60,657 nt of DNA from Alphaproteobacteria bacterium (GTDB lineage Bacteria; Pseudomonadota; Alphaproteobacteria; Rhizobiales; JAKIUO01). The stretch covers positions 1 through 60,657 of the forward strand of contig JAJRPI010000008.1 of assembly GCA_024280895.1 (NCBI GenBank). Direction: 5' to 3'. Below are positions 8,462-17,204 of the stretch, piece by piece; the stretch's first letter is position 1, and each line of letters starts with the position of its first letter. The position numbers were made by a program, and so were the translations under genes. Below the pieces are notes generated by a model. It ran no database searches. It was given only the letters and a program-made list of their open reading frames with translations, and was not told the DNA's origin.

Positions 8462-9028
8462 CTAACGTTTTGAGAACTGGAAGCTTTTACGAGCTTTGGC
8501 TTTACCGTATTTCTTACGTTCCACAACACGACTATCGCGTGTCAGGAAGCCACCTTTTTTCAAAACACCGCGTAGATCGGGTTCGAAATAAGTCAAGGCT
8601 TTGGAGACGCCATGACGCACCGCGCCAGCTTGTCCCGAGAGACCTCCGCCCTTCACCGTACAAACGATGTCATACTGATCCTTGCGTTCAGCAGCCAGAA
8701 TAGGCTGATGAATAACGAGCTGCAGCACAGGCCGGGCAAAATAAGTTTTAAACTCGCGCCCATTGACGGTGATTTTGCCGTTACCAGGCTTGATCCATAC
8801 GCGGGCAATCGCATTTTTACGTTTGCCAGTTGCATAGGCGCGCCCTTGCGCATCAAGCTTTTGCACATAGACCGGAGCGGCTGGCTGCTCGCTCTGGGTC
8901 GTTGCCGCTTCTTCTGTTATTGCAGCTTCCCCTTCAGCTGGTGCCTGCGCATCATCCTTAGTGGCCGTTTCTGCCGCCGCTGTGGCTTTGCCCAGCTCTT
9001 CCAGAGATTTGATTTCCTTGTCACCCAT
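8462..9028 (-). CDS. rpsI: 30S ribosomal protein S9 with acidic/alanine-rich N-terminal extension
   Basis: S9 binds 16S rRNA in the head of the small subunit, with its tail reaching the P-site tRNA. The conserved body starts near residue 60 ([14 protein letters not shown]) and ends with the invariant basic tail finishing in SKR. The first 55-58 residues are an Ala/Glu/Thr-rich extension, so the protein has 188 residues against about 130 in E. coli. Shorter extensions are known in alphaproteobacteria. No ATG/GTG start fits better inside the extension. It is co-transcribed downstream of rplM, with a terminator after it. Confidence 0.97.
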   Translation of the reverse strand: MGDKEIKSLEELGKATAAAETATKDDAQAPAEGEAAITEEAATTQSEQPAAPVYVQKLDAQGRAYATGKRKNAIARVWIKPGNGKITVNGREFKTYFARPVLQLVIHQPILAAERKDQYDIVCTVKGGGLSGQAGAVRHGVSKALTYFEPDLRGVLKKGGFLTRDSRVVERKKYGKAKARKSFQFSKR

Positions 9029-9112
9029 GATTGTGGTGCTCTCCCTTGCGTTTAACTTTGTCTGTTAGAGGCTGGTACATATCCAGACCCCGTCATTATT
9101 TCGCTCGTTCGC

Positions 9113-9589
9113 TTAAGCAACATCTTTTGGCCGCAGAACATTTTTGGCGTTCTTGGAGGCGATATCGAGTGTTTCAGGCTTTTGCGCTTCGTGAGGATGA
9201 GCATCACCCTCATAGAGATACAGATTTTTCATCTGAGCGCGACTCAAAGGCCCTCCGGGCATCATGCGCAGAACGGCTTTTTCAAGAACTCTTGTGGGGA
9301 ATTTACCATCAAGGATCTGAGCGGCCGTGCGGTTTTTGATGCCGCCGGGATGACCAGTATGCCAGTAGTAGATTTTGTCTTCGCGTTTCTTGCCCGTGAA
9401 AACAATCTTGTCGGCATTGATGACAACAATATTATCTCCGCAATCCATATTGGGAGTGAAGGTCGCTTTGTGCTTGCCGCGCAGGATCATGGCGATATGA
9501 GTGGCAAGGCGTCCAACGACAAGCCCTTGCGCATCGATCAGCAGCCACTTTTTCACAATATCCTTGGGCGTCGCCGTGTAGGTTTTCAT
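9113..9589 (-). CDS. rplM: 50S ribosomal protein L13
   Basis: L13 is an early-assembly protein of the large subunit. The 158 residues include [19 protein letters not shown], the core [12 protein letters not shown] and [13 protein letters not shown], and [19 protein letters not shown]. Its length slightly exceeds the E. coli protein because of a C-terminal tail. It is the first gene of the rplM-rpsI operon and is preceded by a good sigma-70-type promoter at 9699-9727. Confidence 0.98.
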   Translation of the reverse strand: MKTYTATPKDIVKKWLLIDAQGLVVGRLATHIAMILRGKHKATFTPNMDCGDNIVVINADKIVFTGKKREDKIYYWHTGHPGGIKNRTAAQILDGKFPTRVLEKAVLRMMPGGPLSRAQMKNLYLYEGDAHPHEAQKPETLDIASKNAKNVLRPKDVA

Positions 9590-9698
9590 TTTTATATTCC
9601 GGTCTTGACATTAACTGCCAGCACCCTTTTCACTTAAGATCCGTCCAAATGAACGGGGCGTAAGGTGGCTGGCATAGATCTATTGAATAAGAACCGCA

Positions 9699-9727
9699 GT
9701 TCTACGTGCAGTTTGCACGAGTGTCAA
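9699..9727 (-). promoter_or_regulatory. promoter of rplM-rpsI with a palindrome in the spacer
   Basis: On the minus strand a perfect -35 box TTGACA (9722-9727), a 17-nt spacer and a -10 box TAGAAC (9699-9704) lie about 110 nt before the rplM start. The spacer contains the dyad CGTGCA-AAC-TGCACG, which could be an operator site. Confidence 0.65.
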
Positions 9728-9770
9728 GTTGATAATTTTTGATTTACTGTTGTTTTTCAATGACTTATGA

Positions 9771-9792
9771 ATGTGGTATTATTTTACCACAT
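9771..9792. promoter_or_regulatory. 8-bp inverted repeat upstream of the CoA-binding protein gene
   Basis: ATGTGGTA and TACCACAT flank a 6-nt AT-only centre, 30 nt before the start of the downstream gene. The AT-rich surroundings suggest a promoter, so this is a candidate operator. It also lies upstream of the divergent rplM promoter. Confidence 0.35.
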
Positions 9793-9821
9793 AAATAGGC
9801 AGCATTAAAAGGATTGATCGA

Positions 9822-10229
9822 ATGAACGATGAAAAGATCACGCAACTACTGAGAGATAGTAAAACCATCGCCCTAATTGGCGCCTCTCCTAAAGAAACGC
9901 GACCAAGCTATCAGGTCATGGCCTATCTGCAACAAGCGGGCTACAAGGTTTTGCCGGTCAATCCAGGTCAAGAAGGCAAGCAGATCCTTGGCGAAAACGT
10001 TCATGCAAGGCTGTCTGACATAGAGGTGCCCATTGATATCGTCGATATTTTCCGGCGCGCCGAGTTTGTTGGCGACATTATTGACGAAGCCATCAAGATC
10101 AAGGCCGCTGCCGTCTGGATGCAATTGGGAATTGTCAACGAAGAAGCCGCCGCAACAGCACTTGATGCGGGGCTTGAGGTTGTCATGAACCGCTGCACCA
10201 AAATCGAGCATGCCCGCCTGATCGGTTAA
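9822..10229 (+). CDS. CoA-binding domain protein (YccU-like)
   Basis: A 135-residue single-domain Rossmann protein of the succinyl-CoA-synthetase-like CoA-binding family. The N-terminal KTIALIGASPKETRPSY, the central VLPVNPGQEGKQILGE and the late VWMQLGIVNEEAA match the usual pattern. The conserved cysteine occurs in VMNRCTKIEHARL near the C-terminus. Such proteins bind CoA or CoA-like ligands, but their cellular role is poorly defined. It is a stand-alone plus-strand gene, divergent from rplM and converging on ctaA with only 13 nt between stop codons. AAAAGGA lies a few nt before the start. Confidence 0.9.
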   Translation: MNDEKITQLLRDSKTIALIGASPKETRPSYQVMAYLQQAGYKVLPVNPGQEGKQILGENVHARLSDIEVPIDIVDIFRRAEFVGDIIDEAIKIKAAAVWMQLGIVNEEAAATALDAGLEVVMNRCTKIEHARLIG

Positions 10230-10242
10230 GTTTTTGGCAGGG

Positions 10243-11256
10243 CTAACGAGCCGCCTTAATCAAATAGAAATGCCGCACCGCAATGGCGAGGGCGATAAAG
10301 GCCAGTGCCTGATGCGCAAGGGCCAGTGAAAATGGCACCACCAGCAACAGCACGGCAATACCTAGCGCGACCTGAAACAACAAGGCAAGCAGCACCATGA
10401 TCGCCGAAGATCTGATGATGCCATCACTTTTTCGGATCACCAAAAATCCTTGCACCAGTGCCACCAGCACAATGACATAGGCAAGCATGCGATGATTAAA
10501 CTGCACGGTCAGCACATTTTCGAACAGATTAATGATCATTGGATCGAGCAGAAACAGACCGTCTGGAATAAAATCGCCGTCCATTAACGGCCATGTGTTG
10601 TGTGAAAGCCCGGCATGCAGCCCCGCCACCAAAGCGCCCAGTCCAATCTGCGCAAACAATAGCCCGGCCAATACCCCGGCCATCACGACATCGCGGGTTT
10701 CAAGAGGCAATACCAGCTGGAAGTTGCGCGCTGGTGTGAGATCAAGGGCAACCCACAAAATGAACCCCAATATCAATCCTGCCATCAGCAGGTGAATAGC
10801 CAAGCGATATTGCGAGACATCGATCCGGTCCACCAGCCCGCTTTTCACCATATACCAACCCAAAAACCCCTGCAATCCACCAAGCAACAACATGATAATA
10901 AGCTTGGGTTGCAGGCTTTTGGGGATCGCGCCCATAAGTGAAAAGACAATCCAGGGCAGCACCAATGCAATACCAATGAGCCGGCCCAGCGCCCGATGAG
11001 ACCATTCCCACCAGAAAATGCGTTTAAATTGGTCAAGGCTCATATCGGCATTGACCTGCGCATATTCTGGTATCTGCTGATATTTCAGGAATACGCCCTG
11101 CCAATCCAGATCGCTCAATGGGGGGATCATACCGATCAAGGGCCGCCATTCAGTAATGGACAGCCCGCTATCCGTGAGCCTTGTTGCACCGCCCAGCAGG
11201 ACCATGGCAAAGACCATCAGGCACAGAATATATAGCCATATCTGAACGCCGCGCAT
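10243..11256 (-). CDS. ctaA: heme A synthase (COX15/CtaA)
   Basis: This inner-membrane enzyme oxidises the C8 methyl group of heme O to the formyl of heme A for aa3-type cytochrome oxidase. The 337 residues contain eight hydrophobic segments. Family signatures are GGATRLTDSGLSITEWRP with PP nearby, FWWEWSHRALGR, NHRMLAYVIV and LAHQALAF, whose histidines are the expected heme ligands. The length matches the alphaproteobacterial/mitochondrial type 2 enzyme. No other cytochrome oxidase assembly gene is next to it. Confidence in the identification is high. Confidence 0.96.
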   Translation of the reverse strand: MRGVQIWLYILCLMVFAMVLLGGATRLTDSGLSITEWRPLIGMIPPLSDLDWQGVFLKYQQIPEYAQVNADMSLDQFKRIFWWEWSHRALGRLIGIALVLPWIVFSLMGAIPKSLQPKLIIMLLLGGLQGFLGWYMVKSGLVDRIDVSQYRLAIHLLMAGLILGFILWVALDLTPARNFQLVLPLETRDVVMAGVLAGLLFAQIGLGALVAGLHAGLSHNTWPLMDGDFIPDGLFLLDPMIINLFENVLTVQFNHRMLAYVIVLVALVQGFLVIRKSDGIIRSSAIMVLLALLFQVALGIAVLLLVVPFSLALAHQALAFIALAIAVRHFYLIKAAR

Positions 11257-11341
11257 TTTACTTCATCCCCCACCAACCTCAATTTCCAGCTTTTAAAAGC
11301 AAGAGCACGAAAGGGGGGGATCTGTCAAAATAAAGCGTGGG

Positions 11342-12922
11342 TTATGCAGGCTTGGCACCAAAGCCCATCGCAGGTAGCTGCGCGCTATTTTTTGTGTCTT
11401 TAGCTGCTGCTTTGGCGAAAACATCCAGATTTGATTGCTCCTCCTCATCGCGCGCTTGAACCTTGCTCTTATTACCAAAGATCATGGCGACAAGCCCGAG
11501 AATAAGTGCTGCCAGCATGCCAAGCAGGGTGATGGGTTTCTTTTTGGGAAAGACCGGTATGCGACTGGCGACCGCTGGAGACACCACGGTTGCCTTGGCA
11601 GGCACGTTGGCACTGGCCTGCTCATTCTTCGAGCGGCTATCTGCTTGTGCTTTTACCATCATAAGCTTGCGCCTGTTATCGGCAAGCAATCCCTTGATCA
11701 TCGCCATTTGTGCAATACGGGAATCGATAGCAATTGGCGGCGCGCTTTGAACTTCTAAGGGCCTTGAAACCTGCTGGCGGCCATTATCGCTGGCAGATGT
11801 TTGTTTCTGCTCTTCCAGGCTTGTTTTGATACTGTCTTCACGCGCAGAAGCGATCAGCACTTCATTTTCCAGATTGGCAACCGCTTTTTTCGTTTCGCCT
11901 TTGATCTCAAAACCCAGAGCCACCAGTTGGCGATTGAGACGGCGCATTTGTGGATGTGAAGGCAAAAGCTTAACCGTCAGCTCGCTGCGTTTTTGCTCCA
12001 TGCGTGCCCGCTTGAGCAATAATGCCTGTACAACACCAGAATTCAAGACCGTGCTAGTGCTCTCGATACGGCCATCATCTACAAGCATATCGCGCACCAG
12101 CTTGGCACGTAGTTCCGCCTGTTGGCGATCGGCTCTAGCGAGAATAAGCTGGGCGGTTATTTGCGAAAGTTGCTCCAGCGTCAGCTTGCTGGTTTCTGGC
12201 GTTTGCGCTGCGCGCTCCTTTGCCACTTCGCGCGCCAAAGGCGCAGGCGCTGTGACCGGATTGAGACGTAAATCTTGCCGCAATGTTGTAAGTCTGGCTT
12301 CGCTGGCGGCGATCTTGTCCCGTAAACCAGAAAGTAAACTCCCCTGTCCGTTACGAGATATAGCGAAAGAGCGCGGGGTAGAACCGCGCGACGCATTTAG
12401 CACCTCAAGCCGCACAATGTAGTTTTGGGCATACTGATTGGCCAGCCGTGCTGCCGCCTTGGCATTGAATGAGCGCATGGCAATCTTGATGGTTTGCGGA
12501 TCATCTCCTTTGGTAACGCTCAGATTTTCCTGTAAATTTGCCAAAATGCGCTTGTTCGCTGGAATTTTTGCCGGGTCGCTCGCAAAGCCCAACAATATCG
12601 AAACCCGTTTGACCGGTCCTTGTTGCGATGCCGCATTATTGAACGCTGGATCATCGCTCAAAGAATTCCCTTCAAGAAAAGAACGAAGCATGGCTTCTGA
12701 GCGCAGCGATTTAACTTCGAGCCGGACAAGCGTTGCGGATGAAGCGCGCGGGCTTTCTATATATAGAGTGGTCGCCGATCTGTATTGTGGATGCACAAAG
12801 GATAGAAGGCTGTATAGCAACGCTCCGGTGATCCCGACAAAAAGACCAAGTTTTAAAAGCCTTGCTGAAAGCGCCGGGGGATGTTGCTCTTGCCCGAACC
12901 GCTCGTTGCCATATCCCGCCAT
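11342..12922 (-). CDS. GumC/Wzz-like exopolysaccharide chain-length/transport protein
   Basis: The 526 residues have the polysaccharide co-polymerase layout. There is a cytoplasmic N-terminus, a transmembrane segment near 25-44, the Wzz motif YRSATTLYIESPR just after it, and a long periplasmic helical/coiled-coil region (about 180-410, rich in Lys, Glu, Gln and Ala). A second membrane segment lies near 455-475 (ITLLGMLAALILGLVAMIFG), preceded by the proline-containing FPKKKP. There is no tyrosine-kinase Walker domain. It stands divergent to a Wza-like gene, so the two probably form an envelope-spanning export pair. No glycosyltransferase or polymerase gene is nearby. Confidence 0.85.
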   Translation of the reverse strand: MAGYGNERFGQEQHPPALSARLLKLGLFVGITGALLYSLLSFVHPQYRSATTLYIESPRASSATLVRLEVKSLRSEAMLRSFLEGNSLSDDPAFNNAASQQGPVKRVSILLGFASDPAKIPANKRILANLQENLSVTKGDDPQTIKIAMRSFNAKAAARLANQYAQNYIVRLEVLNASRGSTPRSFAISRNGQGSLLSGLRDKIAASEARLTTLRQDLRLNPVTAPAPLAREVAKERAAQTPETSKLTLEQLSQITAQLILARADRQQAELRAKLVRDMLVDDGRIESTSTVLNSGVVQALLLKRARMEQKRSELTVKLLPSHPQMRRLNRQLVALGFEIKGETKKAVANLENEVLIASAREDSIKTSLEEQKQTSASDNGRQQVSRPLEVQSAPPIAIDSRIAQMAMIKGLLADNRRKLMMVKAQADSRSKNEQASANVPAKATVVSPAVASRIPVFPKKKPITLLGMLAALILGLVAMIFGNKSKVQARDEEEQSNLDVFAKAAAKDTKNSAQLPAMGFGAKPA

Positions 12923-13085
12923 ATGTTGCGTCCTTGCAAAAGGGTTGATGTTTTTGGCTATATTGGGCGGTTCGGGTAACGAATTGCTTAACCGGGGTCA
13001 GAAAAACACACGCACACACGTTTTCTTAACCATAAGAACTTACAAATGAAGGTTAGTAGTGTATTTATTTGAGGTTGAGCTTGTT

Positions 13086-13847
13086 ATGTCTAGTCGTATT
13101 CTCGTGTTATTATTGAGCACCACTGTGTTGTTTTCTGCATGTACATCCAAAAAACACCAGGCAGCGCCAGCCAAAATCGGCCCCGCTCCGCTCATTGCTG
13201 GAAACACCAGCAAATATAATCCGGCAGCACAACCAATAGACGATCCCTCATATGATCCCTTTTTCGAGAGAAGCCGTCATCCGGTCACACCTCGCCAAGC
13301 GCGGGGCTTCCCGCATGCCAATACCACCGTCTGGACAGATCGTTCGCGAGACGGTTTTTCCTATGCTCAGATTTACGCCAACACCGGCACAAGCTATCAG
13401 CTTGATACGGGAGATGTTGTACGCATTGATGTATTCGAGCAAACCAATCTGTCTCGCCTCTATCGCATTGACGGCGGGGGCTTTGTCGCCATCCCGCTGA
13501 TCGGTTCTGTTCAAGCTCGTGGCCTTACAACAAGGGCTCTTGAGCAAGAAGTCGCCGCCAAACTGCGCCGCTCCTACCTGCGAGACCCTAAAGTCACCGT
13601 CGAAATCAGCACACACCGCCCCTTCTATATCCTTGGCGAAGTACGTAATTCGGGCCAGTATCCCTATGTGCTTGGTATGACCATCGAGACAGCTGTGGCG
13701 ATCGCAGGTGGTTATTCTCCGCGCGCTAATCAGCGTAAGGTGCAAGTGGTTCGCCGGCTCGGTGGCAAACTGGTGCGCACATATGTCCCCAATAATTACC
13801 AGATCCGCCCCGGCGATACACTCAAAGTGATCGAGCGTTTTTTCTAG
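13086..13847 (+). CDS. Wza-like polysaccharide export lipoprotein (Poly_export/SLBB)
   Basis: The start at the ATG at 13086 gives MSSRILVLLLSTTVLFSAC, a lipoprotein signal with an FSAC lipobox; an upstream in-frame start at 13059 would bury it. The roughly 253-residue protein has a Poly_export domain beginning YQLDTGDVVRIDVFEQ, followed by an SLBB-like part with RPFYILGEVRNSGQYPY and ending in RPGDTLKVIERFF. The family forms the outer-membrane channel for exopolysaccharide. It is divergent from the GumC-like gene, and the roughly 160-nt gap must hold both promoters. Confidence 0.9.
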   Translation: MSSRILVLLLSTTVLFSACTSKKHQAAPAKIGPAPLIAGNTSKYNPAAQPIDDPSYDPFFERSRHPVTPRQARGFPHANTTVWTDRSRDGFSYAQIYANTGTSYQLDTGDVVRIDVFEQTNLSRLYRIDGGGFVAIPLIGSVQARGLTTRALEQEVAAKLRRSYLRDPKVTVEISTHRPFYILGEVRNSGQYPYVLGMTIETAVAIAGGYSPRANQRKVQVVRRLGGKLVRTYVPNNYQIRPGDTLKVIERFF

Positions 13848-13934
13848 GGCCAATAGCCCCAACGCCCTGCATGAACAAGGAAGTGCCGCCACCTTACGAA
13901 AGCGTCATGAAATCCAAGGATCGTGACCGACCCG

Positions 13935-14951
13935 TCAATTATTTTCCCGTAACGGCATATTGGTCAGCAGGTTTTGCGGTTTCATGCGCACAATATTATG
14001 CGCATCCACCGCCAGTCCCAGATAGACCGGCTTGCCCTGCATGTGGTTTTTTACCAGCGAGTGATCGCGAATATCCATTTGAAACAAAGCCACTAACGCC
14101 TCGATACTTGACGATGACAACGCGCGCTCTTGATATATGGCGTTGAGAATTTCATTGGACTGCACATCAAGACCGATATGCCAGCGCCAATGCTCATCAC
14201 TGATCGACTGGTGGGGCGTCACCTTCACATCCATATATAAAAGATGGGCAATCCACGCCTCGATCACCTTTGCAAAAGCATCGATTGCCGGTTCTCCATT
14301 GCGAAAATCAAGGACCATGTCGAAATCATCGCTGCGCGACCAATAAATTTCACCATTGTCGCTGCCCAGCACGTCGAGATTGATTTTTTTGAGGGGGGCG
14401 TTCATCTGCTTCAGCATCCGGCCAAGTTGCCCCGCATCCACCCCCTTTTCATAGATGCCTAGCACTTGCTGATCGCCAAGCAGGATCTGCCCTTCCTCTT
14501 GGGTGAGCTTCTGGGGCCGGAAAAACAGCTCGGCGGCCCGCACCATCAACGCATCGACGCAATCTCTCAGGCAATGGTGCAAAATCAGCTGCACGAGTTC
14601 ATTAATCAGCAATGAGGGGTGAGCAACCCGGTTCGATCGCATCATTGTCAGATAGGCGTTTTCAATGGTTTTTGCTTTAACCAGATCATCGCGAAACCTT
14701 AGAAAAATTTTGTAATTCTCAGCCGTATCAGCATCGCGCAATCCATCTATCAATTCATCGGGCACGCTCAAAAATGGATCTTTTACGAGGTCTTCATGCA
14801 GAGCAATTTCAGCAGCACAAGAGCCGTTTTCCGGGGCAAGTTCAGGTCTCTCAAAAAAGGCCCGCAAATAGTCAGGCGTGATCTGTAACATGCCACGCTC
14901 ATTCACTTCCAGAAGTGATAATCCAGACTGGTTCCAAAACTTATGTGTCAT
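13935..14951 (-). CDS. conserved hypothetical protein (resembles DUF6352)
   Basis: I place the start at the ATG at 14951 (MTHKFWNQSGLSLLEVNE...), giving 338 residues; the frame stays open upstream to 15191, but that stretch overlaps the next gene. The ATG overlaps the stop of the upstream gene by 11 nt, so the two are translationally linked. The text pattern, including AAELFFRPQKLTQEEGQILL, matches what I remember of the alphaproteobacterial DUF6352 family. It is soluble, with no signal peptide or membrane segment. Its place right behind puuD and uraH on the same strand suggests a role in purine catabolism or cofactor handling, but no function is known to me. Confidence 0.75.
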   Translation of the reverse strand: MTHKFWNQSGLSLLEVNERGMLQITPDYLRAFFERPELAPENGSCAAEIALHEDLVKDPFLSVPDELIDGLRDADTAENYKIFLRFRDDLVKAKTIENAYLTMMRSNRVAHPSLLINELVQLILHHCLRDCVDALMVRAAELFFRPQKLTQEEGQILLGDQQVLGIYEKGVDAGQLGRMLKQMNAPLKKINLDVLGSDNGEIYWSRSDDFDMVLDFRNGEPAIDAFAKVIEAWIAHLLYMDVKVTPHQSISDEHWRWHIGLDVQSNEILNAIYQERALSSSSIEALVALFQMDIRDHSLVKNHMQGKPVYLGLAVDAHNIVRMKPQNLLTNMPLRENN

Positions 14952-15429
14952 CAGTGCTGATACTCCAAATCCGCCCGCTACCACCACCTTGTTCGGCGCG
15001 CACCATATGAAAACTCTCGTTAATGCGGCCATCTTCCTTGAAGGATCTGCGAACCGCAAAGACCGTGTTTTTTTGTGGCTCAATGCACAGATCACAAATG
15101 AACGCGACTTCCTCACCAGCCACACTCTTGGCGACATCCAGGTCAGGAGCACCGAACCTCTCCAACAGGCTCGATGCCAAATCACACTCAATCCGCTTTA
15201 TTTCCTCTTCAGTAATATTGGTAACACATGCAAAGGTTGACCGCCCAAAAGAGGACAGTCCAAGAAAGCCATTGGCAAATGCCTGTTTTTCCTTACCCGA
15301 CATGTCTCCGGGTGCCTGATCGAAATAGGCAAACGCGCCAGAGATCGCCCATTCCCCCTCGATGGCAGCCTGCGGGAAAACACCCTCATCACTTTGATCA
15401 AAGCGGATTGTTTTTAAAAATTTCGTCAC
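14941..15429 (-). CDS. conserved hypothetical protein (resembles DUF6505)
   Basis: The 162-residue soluble protein starts at a GTG (MTKFLKTIRFDQSD...). Features include EGEWAISGAFAYFD, FLGLSSFGRSTFACV and LLERFGAPDLDVAKS, which fit my memory of the DUF6505 family, usually found beside DUF6352 in alphaproteobacteria. It has two cysteines in EVAFICDLCIE that could bind a ligand. It sits 26 nt after puuD and overlaps the downstream gene by 11 nt, so the order uraH-puuD-this-DUF6352-like looks like one operon. Function unknown. Confidence 0.75.
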   Translation of the reverse strand: MTKFLKTIRFDQSDEGVFPQAAIEGEWAISGAFAYFDQAPGDMSGKEKQAFANGFLGLSSFGRSTFACVTNITEEEIKRIECDLASSLLERFGAPDLDVAKSVAGEEVAFICDLCIEPQKNTVFAVRRSFKEDGRINESFHMVRAEQGGGSGRIWSISTDDT

Positions 15430-15455
15430 TGATCACAAACTTTCCACCAATAATA

Positions 15456-16694
15456 TCATGATTTGGGACCTGACATGACGGCTTCATACCATTCGACGAT
15501 CTGTTGGCGCTCGCGCGGCTCGATAAATGACAGATTGGCTGGTGGCATGGCATTACTGCGCCCCGCCTGCAAATAGATCGCGCGTGCGCGCGCGGCGATC
15601 TGCTTATCGGTTTCCAGCTTCACATTCTTTGGCGCGATATTAATGCCATCCCAGGCTGGTTCATCAGCATGACACATAGAACAGCGCCCCGCGATCATAT
15701 CGCGTACAGCCTCGAATTTGGCTGAGCTGACAAAACGCTGTTCGAGCGGCGTCAAAGATGAACTGCTGGTCTCGTTTGTTGTCCCGGCGCCAAGCGTCGA
15801 CAAATAGGCGATGCTCAAAAACAAAATCACCGTTGCCAACCAGGTCCATAGGGGATTGCCGCCGCGAGCGTGTCTCGTGTTAAAATAATGACGGATGGTC
15901 ACGCCCATCAAAAACACCAGCGAGGCGATAATCCAGTTATATTTTGTCGCAAAGGCTAACGGGTAATGGTTCGACACCATCAAAAACAGCACGGGAAGTG
16001 TCAAATAATTATTGTGCAATGAGCGCTGTTTGGCTTGCACCCCAAGCGAGGGATCAGGGCGCTTGCCAGCGATCAGATCTGCAACCACTTTGCGCTGATT
16101 TGGCATGATGATAAAAATCACATTGGCCGACATGATGGTCGCCGTGAAGGCGCCAAGGTGCAGCAATGCCGCCCGTCCGGTAAATACCTGCGTATAGCCC
16201 CAGGACATAAACACAAGCACGATAAATAGCAAAACCATCAATCCATTGGTGTTGGCACCAAGCGGCGATTTGCACAATAGATCATAGAGTATCCAGCCAA
16301 GCGCAAGGGAGGCCAGCGAAATCATGATCGCGGTACCAGATGAAATTGCCAACACGTTCTGATCGACCAGATATAGCTGCGCACCAGCATAATAAACAAT
16401 GCACAACATCGCAAAGCCTGACAGCCAGGTCGCATAGGATTCCCATTTGAACCAGGTCAGATGCTCTGGCATTTTGGCCGGTGCCACCAAATATTTTTGG
16501 ACATGATAGAACCCCCCACCATGCACCTGCCACTCTTCTCCATAAGCTCCATCCGGCAATCCATCAGGTTTGCGCAGACCAAGGTCGAGGGCGATAAAGT
16601 AAAATGAGGAACCAATCCAGGCGATGCCAGTAATGACATGTAGCCAGCGAACGGCAAAGGACATCCACTCCCAGAAAATCGGGAACTCATACAT
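15456..16694 (-). CDS. puuD: cytochrome c-linked urate oxidase/hydroxylase PuuD
   Basis: PuuD oxidises urate to 5-hydroxyisourate at the membrane, passing electrons to a c-type haem instead of making peroxide. The 412 residues comprise about eight or nine membrane helices (about 10-305) with family text such as WLHVITGIAWIGSSFYFIALD, EEWQVHGGGFYHVQKY, FKWESYATWLSGFAML and RSLHNNYLTLPVLFLMVSNH. A periplasmic cytochrome c domain follows, with the haem motif CSMCH near residue 343. It starts 4 nt after the uraH stop with a GGGGAG ribosome-binding site, so the two are co-transcribed and act in sequence. Confidence 0.95.
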   Translation of the reverse strand: MYEFPIFWEWMSFAVRWLHVITGIAWIGSSFYFIALDLGLRKPDGLPDGAYGEEWQVHGGGFYHVQKYLVAPAKMPEHLTWFKWESYATWLSGFAMLCIVYYAGAQLYLVDQNVLAISSGTAIMISLASLALGWILYDLLCKSPLGANTNGLMVLLFIVLVFMSWGYTQVFTGRAALLHLGAFTATIMSANVIFIIMPNQRKVVADLIAGKRPDPSLGVQAKQRSLHNNYLTLPVLFLMVSNHYPLAFATKYNWIIASLVFLMGVTIRHYFNTRHARGGNPLWTWLATVILFLSIAYLSTLGAGTTNETSSSSLTPLEQRFVSSAKFEAVRDMIAGRCSMCHADEPAWDGINIAPKNVKLETDKQIAARARAIYLQAGRSNAMPPANLSFIEPRERQQIVEWYEAVMSGPKS

Positions 16695-16697
16695 GGA

Positions 16698-17060
16698 TCA
16701 ACTCCCCTTATAGGTCGAAAAACTGAACGGTGAGACCAGTAACGGGACGTGATAATGCGCGCTCTCGTCATCGATGCCAAACCGGATCGGCACAATATCA
16801 ATGAATGAATTGGCCTGTTTGCCAGAAGGCTCCGCGAAATAATCGCCAATATGAAAAATCAACTCATAAACCCCTGCAGCCATCTCACCCACCTTAAGTA
16901 TGGGTTCGTCGGTTCTGCCATCGCTATTGGTGATCCTTGAGGTCGCCAGTTCGCGCGTTTCACCAACCAGGCGAAAAAGTTCGATCTTCACGCGTGCGGC
17001 AGGGATACCCTTTGCAGTATCCAGGATATGCGTCGTCAAAAAACCCGCGCTATTATCCAT
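16698..17060 (-). CDS. uraH: 5-hydroxyisourate hydrolase
   Basis: UraH opens 5-hydroxyisourate to OHCU, the step after PuuD. The 120-residue transthyretin-like protein has the N-terminal TTHILDTAKGIPA with the active-site histidine, a central arginine region, and the C-terminal YKGS in place of the more common YRGS; lysine is a conservative change. FHIGDYF and HYHVPLLVSPFSFSTY are further family text. It lies directly upstream of puuD, divergent from the puuE-uraD fusion gene, with AGGATGA before the ATG. Confidence 0.96.
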   Translation of the reverse strand: MDNSAGFLTTHILDTAKGIPAARVKIELFRLVGETRELATSRITNSDGRTDEPILKVGEMAAGVYELIFHIGDYFAEPSGKQANSFIDIVPIRFGIDDESAHYHVPLLVSPFSFSTYKGS

Positions 17061-17204
17061 TATTCATCCTTTTTTTTAGCTATTGATGCCGTTCTTGCTA
17101 TAAGAATGACAGTCTGGAATATCTATGGCACCGATCGCAGATCATCGCGATATATCCGATCATTTTCGACTAGCTCGATCTTATCAGAACCGTGAAAGGA
17201 ATCC

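Noticed and set aside
14951-15191. N-terminal extension of the DUF6352-like gene to 15191
   Set aside because: It overlaps the DUF6505-like gene by about 250 nt, and the ATG at 14951 overlaps the stop in the usual coupled way.
17130-17185. Cluster of GATC sites before the puuE-uraD gene
   Set aside because: GATC is common throughout the window and Dam/SeqA control is not expected in alphaproteobacteria.
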